Source of the DNA: Dyadobacter sp. 676
GTDB lineage: Bacteria > Bacteroidota > Bacteroidia > Cytophagales > Spirosomataceae
Direction: 5' to 3'
DNA length: 64,000 nucleotides
Assembly (NCBI RefSeq): GCF_040448675.1
Contig: NZ_CP159289.1
Coordinates: 5,191,001-5,255,000, forward strand
This document shows positions 46,251 to 54,196 of this stretch, piece after piece. The notes beneath the pieces were generated by a model. That model searched no databases. It saw nothing but the letters and a program-made list of their open reading frames with translations, and was not told the DNA's origin. Every line of letters starts with the position of its first letter. The first letter of the stretch is position 1. The position numbers and the translations under genes are program-made.

Positions 46251-46331
46251 CCAATGGCCTGATTTTTATACTGTCCCTCCCAGGTTTATTGAGGCTTCCC
46301 CGCCTGAGCCGGTACTTAACCCAAAGATGCG

Positions 46332-47237
46332 ATGGACAGGAAAATCACGTTCATATGCGCGCTGATGCTTTTCTGCACGGTTTTATTCGCGCAAAATTCA
46401 GAAAATAAGCATGATCGTTCGCCCAGGAAAATCGTCTTCATTGCTGGTCCCGACAGCCACGGCAAAGGTGAGCACGAGCATAACGGCGGCTGCACACTGC
46501 TTGCCAGGGCGTTGAACGATAGTTTGCCGGGCGCGGAAGCCGTAGTTGTGCATAACGGCTGGCCGAAGGACGAATCGGTACTGGATAATGCAGCTGCGAT
46601 CGTGTTCTACCTCGATGGTGGCGGCAAGGATCATTTGGAGCTTGTGCATGCGGCGAAAATGGAAGAACTAACGGCAAGGGGTACAGGCATTGTTAACCTG
46701 CATTTTTCCCTGGAAGTGGACGCCCAGGCTGGCGGAGCGCGCTTTCTAAATTGGATTGGAGGGTATTTTGAAACCAACTGGTCGGTCAATCCCGTCTGGG
46801 AAGCCAGTTTCGCACGCTTTCCGGATCATCCGGTTGCGCGGGGCGTAAAGCCTTTCGCTATCGTTGACGAGTGGTACTATCACATGCGTTTCGCGCCTGA
46901 TATGAAGGGTGTGACACCCGTTTTGCAGGCATTACCGCCGGAATCGACCCTTGAAAAGCCGGACGGAACCCATTCCAACAACCCTGCCGTACGCGAAGCG
47001 GTCATTGTCCGGAAAGAAATGCAGACACTCGCCTGGGCTTTCGAGCGGCCCGACGGCGGCCGCGGATTTGGCTTTACCGGCGGGCATATGCACAAGAACT
47101 GGCAGAACGACAACTTCCGGAAACTTGTGTTGAATGCCATTGCCTGGACCGCAAAGATCGATATTCCCGCCGATGGCGTCCCCTCCGCAACGCCCACTGA
47201 TAATGAACTGAATGCGCTTACAAAGCGGGTAAACTGA
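46332..47237 (+). CDS. secreted ThuA-like domain protein
   Basis: 301 residues with a signal peptide ending near LFAQN. The ThuA (trehalose utilisation) fold, a class I glutamine-amidotransferase-like domain, is recognisable: RKIVFIAGPDSHGKGEHEH, AAAIVFYLDGGGKDHLELVH, TGIVNLHFSLEVDAQAGGAR, WIGGYFETNWSVNPVW, and ERPDGGRGFGFTGGHMHKNW. ThuA proteins in Bacteroidota and Planctomycetes are often tied to carbohydrate or sulfatase gene sets; catalysis is not established. It stands between the nitrate island and the sulfur region. Confidence 0.82.
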   Translation: MDRKITFICALMLFCTVLFAQNSENKHDRSPRKIVFIAGPDSHGKGEHEHNGGCTLLARALNDSLPGAEAVVVHNGWPKDESVLDNAAAIVFYLDGGGKDHLELVHAAKMEELTARGTGIVNLHFSLEVDAQAGGARFLNWIGGYFETNWSVNPVWEASFARFPDHPVARGVKPFAIVDEWYYHMRFAPDMKGVTPVLQALPPESTLEKPDGTHSNNPAVREAVIVRKEMQTLAWAFERPDGGRGFGFTGGHMHKNWQNDNFRKLVLNAIAWTAKIDIPADGVPSATPTDNELNALTKRVN

Positions 47238-47371
47238 CGCGGGGAGATTAAATTTTTTTAATCCATAAATTTCTTTCGCCGGTTTTGCGTTACTTGATGC
47301 AATACGCCCCGGCGGTCCCTGACAAGACAAAAAGACGAAGCAGGCCCGCGCCGTTTTGTTTTAAAGTCCAG

Positions 47372-48133
47372 ATGAAATACGGTTTTCAGGAACCGCGAAA
47401 GCGCCCCGGCAAGATTGTTTTTTTACTATGGTTCCTGCTACTTGCCGGACAATGGCCTGCCCACGCCCAAGCGGATTGCTCCTCCGACACCCTCGTTGTA
47501 CCCGTGCCGCCGGACACCGCCAGCGCGCTTGAAACCAGCGCCGCTGTACAAAACAAAGTCAAGCTGTTCTTCAATTTTGATGCACGCGGTACATTTATCC
47601 AGCACAAGCGTGTCAATGTTTTCGGGGTCAATGCGGGCATAACTTTTGGCGAGAAACGCAACCGGCTTACCGCAGGTTATTATTGGCTCGGTTACAATGC
47701 CGCGCGGCGGCTCGTCAACTGGCGTAAAATACTTTCTAATACGCTGAACCTCTCTTATTACACCGCTACCGATGTCCGGTTTGTGAATTTTGCGTATTGG
47801 CATACGGTGATCCGCAACAGGCGCTGGGTGTTGTCCGCGCCGCTGGAAATCGGCATCGGCAATGAGAATACCCGTTTCCGCGACTTGTTCGATGGCCTCG
47901 CTTCCGGCTCGCGAAAGGATTATTTCGTTCCTCTGCAGGCAGGCGTGTATGGCGAATACCGCGCCTGGCGCTGGGCCGGCATCAACTCACAAATCGGTTA
48001 CCGCAATGCGCTGTCCTCCGGCGAGTTCAGGGAGCGGTTCAGCGGATTTTATTACAGCTACGGAATCAACCTGTACCCCGATGCGATCTGGAAGGATTTC
48101 AGGAAATGGAGTAACAGAAGACGGAAATCTTAG
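47372..48133 (+). CDS. hypothetical secreted/outer-membrane protein
   Basis: ATG 47372 (MKYGFQEPRKRPGKIVFLLW) gives 253 residues with a signal peptide ending near AHAQAD. The mature part has alternating amphipathic strands rich in aromatic residues (FFNFDARGTFIQHKRVNVFG, NRLTAGYYWLGYNAARRLV, NTLNLSYYTATDVRFVNFAY, FSGFYYSYGINLYPDAIW), typical of small outer-membrane barrels. No named family is recognised. The end is basic (KDFRKWSNRRRKS). Confidence 0.65.
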   Translation: MKYGFQEPRKRPGKIVFLLWFLLLAGQWPAHAQADCSSDTLVVPVPPDTASALETSAAVQNKVKLFFNFDARGTFIQHKRVNVFGVNAGITFGEKRNRLTAGYYWLGYNAARRLVNWRKILSNTLNLSYYTATDVRFVNFAYWHTVIRNRRWVLSAPLEIGIGNENTRFRDLFDGLASGSRKDYFVPLQAGVYGEYRAWRWAGINSQIGYRNALSSGEFRERFSGFYYSYGINLYPDAIWKDFRKWSNRRRKS

Positions 48134-48143
48134 GCGGTTGATA

Positions 48144-48380
48144 ATGCGATACTACCGGTCGGACATTGGGAGCTACTGTTGCCCACAGGAAGCTGAATTC
48201 CGGATATTGCCGGTTTCAATAGAGCTGTGCTCCTCCTTCTACAAACTCTCAGCGAATCATCATAAGGATCCGTTCGACAGGACGCTTATTTGGCAGGCGC
48301 TCCATCAGGGTTGCTCGCTCATTACTATCGATAAGGACATCCGCAAATACACGACCGAAGGCTTGCAAGTCGTCTGGTAA
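48144..48380 (+). pseudogene. C-terminal fragment of a PIN-domain (VapC-type) toxin
   Basis: A 78-codon frame whose second half is plainly the end of a VapC PIN domain: HHKDPFDRTLIWQALHQGCS, LITIDKDIRKYTTEGLQVVW (conserved DPFDR and the last acidic positions). The first ~60 residues of such a toxin with the initial Asp and Glu are missing, and no antitoxin gene lies upstream, where the barrel-type gene ends 10 bases before. It is best read as a decayed remnant of a toxin-antitoxin locus. Confidence 0.6.
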
Positions 48381-48448
48381 TACTCTGCAACCTATTTTTC
48401 CACGAATTTCCACGCAACCCCTTGCGATTTCAATTTCTTTAAATTTAC

Positions 48449-48474
48449 TTTGTCTATCAAATAAGTAGATTTTG
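48449..48474 (+). promoter_or_regulatory. sulfur-box dyad 1 (before binding-protein/sulfatase cluster)
   Basis: TTTG followed by TCTATCAAATAAGTAGA (48453-48469). It matches boxes at 52083, 55864 and 63316 (consensus TTTG-TCTAT-yrAAT-n3-TAGA). It lies 270 bases before the binding-protein gene with the small Cys-rich frame in between. Confidence 0.65.
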
Positions 48475-48522
48475 TTTGTTAGCCACCAGCAGACAGGATC
48501 GATACCACAAGCTTTTTCAAAC

Positions 48523-48624
48523 ATGAAACCGATGGATCGTTATTCTTCGCGCATTATGATTGTGCCTATGGTGGGCTCTTCCCGTTGTACTTTCTCGGTT
48601 ACATCATGTTGTTGCGGTCAATGA
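48523..48624 (+). CDS. possible Cys-rich leader peptide, 33 residues
   Basis: ATG 48523 encodes MKPMDRYSSRIMIVPMVGSS, then RCTFSVTSCCCGQ and stop. Three consecutive Cys codons (TGT TGT TGC) lie four codons before the end. It sits between sulfur-box 1 and the periplasmic-binding-like gene, which is the position expected of a leader whose translation senses charged tRNA-Cys. Translation and function are inferred from position and composition only. Confidence 0.45.
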   Translation: MKPMDRYSSRIMIVPMVGSSRCTFSVTSCCCGQ

Positions 48625-48722
48625 GCGACGTCCGATGACGCATTACGATTTTCACCCTGGTTACATATCATTCATTACACTGTTGGACCAGCCGGCCCAC
48701 AGTTCCAGCCATTTCTTACATC

Positions 48723-49655
48723 ATGAAAAACTTTAAGACTTTCTTCCTCGCGACAGGCCTCGCTCTGGCCGCGTCCTTGAACGCATTTGCTCAGGAATCA
48801 ACTGAAAACAAGGTAATTATTACCGGCGTGCGCTTTGCTTACCCCATCGTCGATAAATGGATCAAGGAATATACCGCTGCCAATCCTAAGGCGCAGATCG
48901 CGATCGAAACACGTACCGTCACCGACCCGGCGAAATATGACCTGCTGATAGAGGCTTATGAGCAGGAAAAGGACGTGAGAGACACCCGCGAGTACATTTC
49001 GATCGGCCGCTACGCATTGCTGCCCGTGGCAAATGCGAAATCGGCGTTTGCGAAAGAATATGCGGATAAAGGGCTGAACGAGAAGACTTACAAACAGATT
49101 TTCTTCCACGATATTTATGCCGAAAAAGATAAGTCGCTTACAACCCAGTATACGATTTATACGCGTCTTCAAAAAGCCGGCGCACCGCTCACTTTCGCCA
49201 GATATTTCGGTTATGAACAGCAGAATATCAAAGGCAAGGCCATTGCGGGAGCCGACGAGCATTTGATCAAGGCACTTTTAAAGGATGAAACAGGTATTAC
49301 CTACACCACACCCGGTCTCGCGTACGATCTGCAAACCCGCAAACCACTGGAAGGTCTGACGATTATCCCCGTTGATCTGGACGGAAATGGCCGTGTTTCG
49401 AAAGAAGAGAAAGCACTGGATAATCTCGATGAGGTTCTTGCCACGCTTGAAACCGGTAAAATCAAAAATGTGCCGGTCGAAAACATTCATTTTTCAATCG
49501 CCAAAAATAATCCCAACCCCGAAGCGAAGAAATTCCTGCTTTGGGTAGCTGAAAATGCCGACAAGGACCTTCATCAATTCGGCTATCTGAAAGCGGACGC
49601 GAAACGTTTGGCCGAAGAAAAGGAGAAACTGGAACGATTTCAGGCTGTAAAATAA
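48723..49655 (+). CDS. periplasmic-binding-like protein with EF-hand-type loop
   Basis: 310 residues with a signal peptide (MKNFKTFFLATGLALAASLN, cleavage near AFAQ). The mature protein resembles substrate-binding proteins of PstS/ModA type: KVIITGVRFAYPIVDKWIKE, then YTAANPKAQIAIETRTVTDP, SIGRYALLPVANAKSAFAKE and LNEKTYKQIFFHDIY. A calcium-loop-like motif DLDGNGRVSKEE is inserted near 218-230. No ABC permease or ATPase genes are adjacent. Its position behind a box shared with sulfatases and cysteine desulfurase suggests a role in binding sulfate, a sulfonate or a sulfated glycan, which is inference. A stable hairpin follows. Confidence 0.7.
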   Translation: MKNFKTFFLATGLALAASLNAFAQESTENKVIITGVRFAYPIVDKWIKEYTAANPKAQIAIETRTVTDPAKYDLLIEAYEQEKDVRDTREYISIGRYALLPVANAKSAFAKEYADKGLNEKTYKQIFFHDIYAEKDKSLTTQYTIYTRLQKAGAPLTFARYFGYEQQNIKGKAIAGADEHLIKALLKDETGITYTTPGLAYDLQTRKPLEGLTIIPVDLDGNGRVSKEEKALDNLDEVLATLETGKIKNVPVENIHFSIAKNNPNPEAKKFLLWVAENADKDLHQFGYLKADAKRLAEEKEKLERFQAVK

Positions 49656-49668
49656 GGTTCACAGGTCC

Positions 49669-49695
49669 GCGGGCACAACGCAACGGTGTGCCCGC
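49669..49695 (+). terminator. hairpin after the binding-like protein gene
   Basis: GCGGGCACA (49669-49677) pairs perfectly with TGTGCCCGC (49687-49695). No T-tract follows, so it may be an mRNA-stabilising or attenuating hairpin before the sulfatase gene 186 bases on. Confidence 0.5.
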
Positions 49696-49881
49696 CGCTT
49701 CTCCACATACGCTACCTACAAAACGTCATTTCGCAACCACGCGAAGGCCGGACATACTCTTACCTGCTTTTCACGTACGCTCTGCCGTGCATGGCGGTCC
49801 GGTCGGGAAGGTGAGAGTCCGACGTGAGGAGAAACAGGGGAAAGCGGATTTTTACAAAAAGAAAAAATCAAATATCCTTCC

Positions 49882-51261
49882 ATGAGAAGATTAATAACGG
49901 CTGCCGCGGTGCTATTGGCAATGCTGACCGCTCAGGCACAAACACAGCGGAAGCCAAATATCGTCGTAATCCTGGCCGACGACCTTGGTTACGGGGATAT
50001 CGGCGCTTTCGGTGCCACCGACATCCGCACGCCGAATATCGACGGACTTGCCGCCCATGGTATCAAACTGACGTCTTTTTACTCTGCTTCGCCCGTATGC
50101 AGCCCCACGCGCGCCGCGCTCATCACCGGACGTTATCCCCGCAGGCTCGGGATCGATCACGTGTTTTTCCCGGAAAGTTTTACAGGCATTCCTTCCGACG
50201 AGGTCACGATCGCCGAAGCGTTGAAAGGCAATGGCTACCGTACCGCCATTTTCGGAAAATGGCACCTGGGCCATCATCGGCAATTTTTGCCATTGCAAAA
50301 TGGTTTCGACGAATATTACGGCATTCCGTACAGCAACGACATGATGGGCATTGTGTACCTGCGCGGTAATGACGTCGATAGTATCAGGGTCAACCAGAAA
50401 TACATTACGCAGACCTATACCAAAGAAGCGGTTCGTTTCATCGGTCAGAACAAGGACAGGCCATTTTTCCTTTACATTACCCATAATATGCCACACGTGC
50501 CCATTTACGCTTCGCCGGAATTTGAAGGCAAGTCCAAAAGAGGTCTGTACGGCGATGTAATCGAGGAGCTCGATTGGAGCGTGGGTGAAGTGATGAAAGC
50601 GCTGAAAACGAACGGTTTGGAGGAGAATACACTGGTCGTTTTTACGAGCGACAACGGCCCCTGGCTGATCTTTGATGTAGAGGGCGGCTCGGCGGGCCCG
50701 TTACGTCAGGGCAAAGGAACTACTTTCGAAGGAGGCCAGCGCGTGCCGGCCGTCGCGTACTGGCCGGGGAAAATCAAAGCGGGCTCGGTTTACGACGGGC
50801 TGGCGTCGCAGCTCGACCTTTATCCGACCATTATCAGCCTCACTGGCAGCCAGAAAACACAAACCCGAAAGCCGCTGGATGGGGAGGACATCAGTCCGGT
50901 GCTGTTCGGCAAAGGAAAGCGGAAAGGCGATGAATTCGCCTATTATTCCAACGGCGTCATCGAAGCCTACCGCAAGGGCGACTGGAAGATCCGCCTGCCA
51001 CAGAAGGATGTGAAAATGGGAAGTGTGGTGATTGTCCCGGCGACGGATACCTTACTTTTCAACCTCAAAACAGATGTGGGGGAGCAGAACAACCTTCTGC
51101 GATCCAACCCCGCGAAAGCCAAAGAGTTGTTGCTTTCGCTGGAAGCCTACAAACGGAGAATCGGCGCCACTCCGCCGGCTCTTGTGCAGCGCATGCCTTC
51201 AGACGACAGCCACATTAAAAAAAGAGCCGAAAGGGCCGCTGGAAAAAGTGCCGGCAAATAA
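49882..51261 (+). CDS. secreted sulfatase (alkaline-phosphatase superfamily, formylglycine type)
   Basis: 459 residues with a signal peptide ending AQAQT. The S1-type sulfatase signature is intact: metal site VVILADDLGYGDIGAF, catalytic Cys in PVCSPTRAALITGRYPRR (C-x-P-x-R, converted to formylglycine), FGKWHLGHH, and VFTSDNGPW. The C-terminal region (GDWKIRLPQKD) is also typical. It hydrolyses sulfate esters outside the inner membrane; the natural substrate is not clear. A formylglycine-generating enzyme is not encoded in the window. Likely co-regulated with the binding-like protein through sulfur-box 1. Confidence 0.92.
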   Translation: MRRLITAAAVLLAMLTAQAQTQRKPNIVVILADDLGYGDIGAFGATDIRTPNIDGLAAHGIKLTSFYSASPVCSPTRAALITGRYPRRLGIDHVFFPESFTGIPSDEVTIAEALKGNGYRTAIFGKWHLGHHRQFLPLQNGFDEYYGIPYSNDMMGIVYLRGNDVDSIRVNQKYITQTYTKEAVRFIGQNKDRPFFLYITHNMPHVPIYASPEFEGKSKRGLYGDVIEELDWSVGEVMKALKTNGLEENTLVVFTSDNGPWLIFDVEGGSAGPLRQGKGTTFEGGQRVPAVAYWPGKIKAGSVYDGLASQLDLYPTIISLTGSQKTQTRKPLDGEDISPVLFGKGKRKGDEFAYYSNGVIEAYRKGDWKIRLPQKDVKMGSVVIVPATDTLLFNLKTDVGEQNNLLRSNPAKAKELLLSLEAYKRRIGATPPALVQRMPSDDSHIKKRAERAAGKSAGK

Positions 51262-51316
51262 GTAGCTTTGGAATGGTTATGTGTTTGATAACCATTCCAA
51301 AACATTTATCAAAGCC

Positions 51317-51997
51317 ATGAAAAAAACAGCAACCACCGTCCTGGGGTTTTCGCTTGCCCTGTCGTTTCTCGTGAACGGCGCCCACGCGCAGAACATCGAT
51401 CTCAAACCGGCCTCGCTTACGCCTTATCAGGTGTCGGTCAGCGCGGGTGATTACAAAGGCAAACCGGCGGTCGCACTTCAAATGCCCGGGATGGTCGCCA
51501 ACGAGAAAACAATCGCTGTTTTAAAAGACGTTGACTTTCATAATGGAACCATCGAGGCTGAAATTTCGGGACAGCCGCAGGCCAATGCAGGCGAAGGAGC
51601 CCGCGGATTTGTCGGAATAGCATTCCGGGTGGCCTCGGACACTTCCAAGATGGAACTTTTTTATATACGCCCGACCAATGGTCGGGCCAACGATCAGGTC
51701 CGCAGGAACCATTCGACGCAATATGTTTCCATGCCGGGATATCCATGGGAAAAGCTGCGCCGCGAAACGCCTGAAAAGTACGAAGCCTATGCCGACATGG
51801 TGCCGGCGGAATGGACCAAAGTGAAGATTGAAGTAAAGGATGAGACGGCGAAATTTTATGTCAACGGAGCATCGCAACCGACTTTGATCGTCAATGACCT
51901 CAAACAGGGTAAGGACTTGCGCGGCAGCGTCGCGCTCTGGATCGGACCGGGTACACTGGGGCATTTCACCGATTTGAAAGTAACGAAAATCGATTGA
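51317..51997 (+). CDS. secreted LamG/DUF1080-like carbohydrate-binding-type protein
   Basis: ATG 51317 (MKKTATTVLGFSLALSFLVN) gives 226 residues with a signal peptide cleaved near AHAQN. The mature protein is a concanavalin-like sandwich of the type in DUF1080 (3-keto-disaccharide hydrolase-like) proteins: KTIAVLKDVDFHNGTIEAEI, GFVGIAFRVASDTSKMELFY, IRPTNGRANDQVRRNHSTQY, and SVALWIGPGTLGHFTDLKV. It follows the first sulfatase by 55 bases, so both may act on the same sulfated polysaccharide. Confidence 0.78.
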   Translation: MKKTATTVLGFSLALSFLVNGAHAQNIDLKPASLTPYQVSVSAGDYKGKPAVALQMPGMVANEKTIAVLKDVDFHNGTIEAEISGQPQANAGEGARGFVGIAFRVASDTSKMELFYIRPTNGRANDQVRRNHSTQYVSMPGYPWEKLRRETPEKYEAYADMVPAEWTKVKIEVKDETAKFYVNGASQPTLIVNDLKQGKDLRGSVALWIGPGTLGHFTDLKVTKID

Positions 51998-52436
51998 TGG
52001 AACCCCGCCCGATACACACACTTAAAATATTCCGGTAATGCGGGGGAATCCTTGCATTATTGGAATTGAAAACTTTAATTTGTCTATTAAATTTATAGGA
52101 TAAGTATTATTATTAAAGCCTGCCCGCCGGAAATAACCGCCATTTCCGGATGGTACATTTGCAAAGCTTGCAATGCTGTGACAACAGGGACGGATTTGGA
52201 ATATGCGCTTTTTTGTATATGCATTTGCGTGATATCCGTCAGCAAATAGCCATGATCCGGTGCGGTCGGAGAGACATGGGCGGCATCGGGCTCTTATCTT
52301 TTTATCATCCATCATAAAAATGGAAACCTGTATAAATCAGCGTGACATTGCCGGTGGGTGGTCTGGCCGTACAGCCCTCAATGGTGTAGCACTATGTTCT
52401 CATATTAATTTATGATTTCACAATTCCAAAATTCAC
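51998..52436. other. intergenic region with sulfur box and short frames
   Basis: 439 bases before the second sulfatase. Sulfur-box 2 lies at 52083. Downstream are two short Cys-containing frames, 52150-52317 (55 codons, MVHLQSLQCCDNRDGFGICA...) and 52320-52415 (31 codons, ending VALCSHINL), neither with clear coding character. If the leader idea at 48523 holds, these are the places to compare. Confidence 0.5.
52079..52099 (+). promoter_or_regulatory. sulfur-box dyad 2 (before second sulfatase)
   Basis: TTTG followed by TCTATTAAATTTATAGG (52083-52099), matching boxes 1 and 3 in spacing and in the preceding TTTG. It lies about 340 bases before the sulfatase start. Confidence 0.6.
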
Positions 52437-54065
52437 ATGCCCGGCAAACAAATCATTAGTCTCCTGCTGCTCGCGTTCATATGTGTAACGCCGGCTATTT
52501 TTGCCCAAAAGAAACCCAATGTGATCGTCATCCTCGCCGACGACCTCGGTTATGCGGACCTGGGTTGTTACGGCAGCGAAATCCCGACGCCCAATCTTGA
52601 CGAACTCGCCCGGAATGGCGTGCGGTTTACCAATTTCTACAACACCGCCCGCTGTTGCCCCACGCGAGCCGCGCTGCTCACCGGCGTATATAGTCATCAG
52701 GCTGGTATCGGGCATATGATGGACGACAAGGGCGGCGATCACCCGGCATACCGCGGGCAGCTCAGCCATAATACCGTAACAATCGCCGAGGTGATGAAGG
52801 CCGCGGGCTATTTCACCGCGATGACGGGTAAATGGCACGTGGGGCATCAGCACGGCGTGTACCCGTCGAACCGCGGCTTCGATCGCTCGCTTCACGCGCC
52901 TGCGGGAGGCTTCTACTATCCCGGTGGCAATAACGCCAGGCTGTTCCTGAACGGCCAGGAGGTTACCAACGACCCGGAAAAGCTCCCGAAAAACTGGTAT
53001 TCGACCGATTTGTGGACGGACTACGGGCTTCGGTTTATCGACGAGGCCGTTGCCGCGAAAAAGCCGTTTATGCTGTATCTGGCGCACAATGCACCGCATT
53101 TTCCGTTGCAGGCCCCCGAAGAGGATATTGCAAGGTTTCGGGGAAAATACCTGAAAGGCTGGGAAAAACTGAGGCAGGAACGGTACGAGAAACAGATCAG
53201 GCTCGGGTTGATCGACCCGTCGTGGAAACTGCCGCCGATCAATCCGAATGTGAAGAAATGGGACGCGTTGAGCGATGTGGAGAAAAAACGGTACGACGAT
53301 ATGATGGCTATTTACGCAGCCGTCATTTACCGGCTCGACAAAAGTATCGGCGACCTGGTGGCCGGTTTGAAAAAGCGGGGTGTTTTTGACGATACCGTCA
53401 TTCTTTTCGTGTCCGACAACGGCGGTAATGCAGAGCCTGGCATCGAAGGCCGTTATGAAGGCGATCAGCCCGGCAATGCGGAATCGACGGTTTTTCTCGG
53501 CCAGGGGTGGGCCGAGGCGGCGTGTACACCCTTCTGGGCCTACAAACATCATACGCACGAGGGCGGTATTTCTTCGCCGGGCATTGTGTCGTGGCCGGCG
53601 GGAATTCCGGCCGCGCGGAATGGCAAATTCGAACGCCAACCTGCTCATATCATCGACATTATGGCTACGCTCGTGGATTTGGGCAATGCCGGATACCCGG
53701 CCACGTATGCCGGTAATACCATCCAGCCGCTGGAAGGGGTGAGCCTGAAACCGGCATTCACAGGCAAGCCTGTCAATCGCAGGAACCCGATTTTCTGGGA
53801 GCACGAGGGTAATCGCGCCATTCGTGACGGAAAATGGAAACTGGTTGCCGAAAAGAGCGAGAAATGGCAGTTGTACAATGTGGAAAAAGACCGTACGGAG
53901 CTGAACGACCAATTCGGGAGGCAACCCGAAATTGCCGCAAAGCTGGTAGCGAAGTATGAGAATTGGTACAAACGCGTAGGCGCAGAAGACTACGACAAGA
54001 TCTTTAAATGGTTTTACGATTATGATAAAGCGAAGCAGGAATCCAGCGCCCGTGGCGGAAAGTAG
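52437..54065 (+). CDS. secreted arylsulfatase-type sulfatase
   Basis: 542 residues with a signal peptide ending AIFAQK. The motifs of bacterial arylsulfatases are complete: VIVILADDLGYADLGCYGSE, catalytic Cys in ARCCPTRAALLTGVYSHQAG (the second Cys is the one in C-P-T-R context), MTGKWHVGHQ, LYLAHNAPHFPLQAPEED, and LFVSDNGGNAEPG. The C-terminal part (EHEGNRAIRDGKWKLVAEKS) matches the A-type subfamily. It is large enough to be a polysaccharide or steroid/aryl sulfatase; substrate not determined. Regulated presumably from sulfur-box 2. Confidence 0.92.
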   Translation: MPGKQIISLLLLAFICVTPAIFAQKKPNVIVILADDLGYADLGCYGSEIPTPNLDELARNGVRFTNFYNTARCCPTRAALLTGVYSHQAGIGHMMDDKGGDHPAYRGQLSHNTVTIAEVMKAAGYFTAMTGKWHVGHQHGVYPSNRGFDRSLHAPAGGFYYPGGNNARLFLNGQEVTNDPEKLPKNWYSTDLWTDYGLRFIDEAVAAKKPFMLYLAHNAPHFPLQAPEEDIARFRGKYLKGWEKLRQERYEKQIRLGLIDPSWKLPPINPNVKKWDALSDVEKKRYDDMMAIYAAVIYRLDKSIGDLVAGLKKRGVFDDTVILFVSDNGGNAEPGIEGRYEGDQPGNAESTVFLGQGWAEAACTPFWAYKHHTHEGGISSPGIVSWPAGIPAARNGKFERQPAHIIDIMATLVDLGNAGYPATYAGNTIQPLEGVSLKPAFTGKPVNRRNPIFWEHEGNRAIRDGKWKLVAEKSEKWQLYNVEKDRTELNDQFGRQPEIAAKLVAKYENWYKRVGAEDYDKIFKWFYDYDKAKQESSARGGK

Positions 54066-54196
54066 CGGATCATGAGGGCGGGGCGCATTCGGCGGTGCTG
54101 CAAGCTGCGAAGGAGCGATCTGTTCCGGTAAAAAAAGATCGATGCAAAGTTCCCGGGCTCCATCGGAGTCACCTTTTAACGGATTATTCAAGGCAA

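Noticed and set aside
49740..49860. GC-rich stretch with GGTCCGGTCGGGAAGGTGAGAG resembling a group II intron 5' part
   Set aside because: No reverse transcriptase, no domain V hairpin and no intron boundaries; similarity is a few bases only.
52410..54191. 593-codon minus-strand frame opposite the second sulfatase
   Set aside because: Longer than the sulfatase itself but without recognisable motifs; the plus strand encodes a complete sulfatase with a signal peptide.
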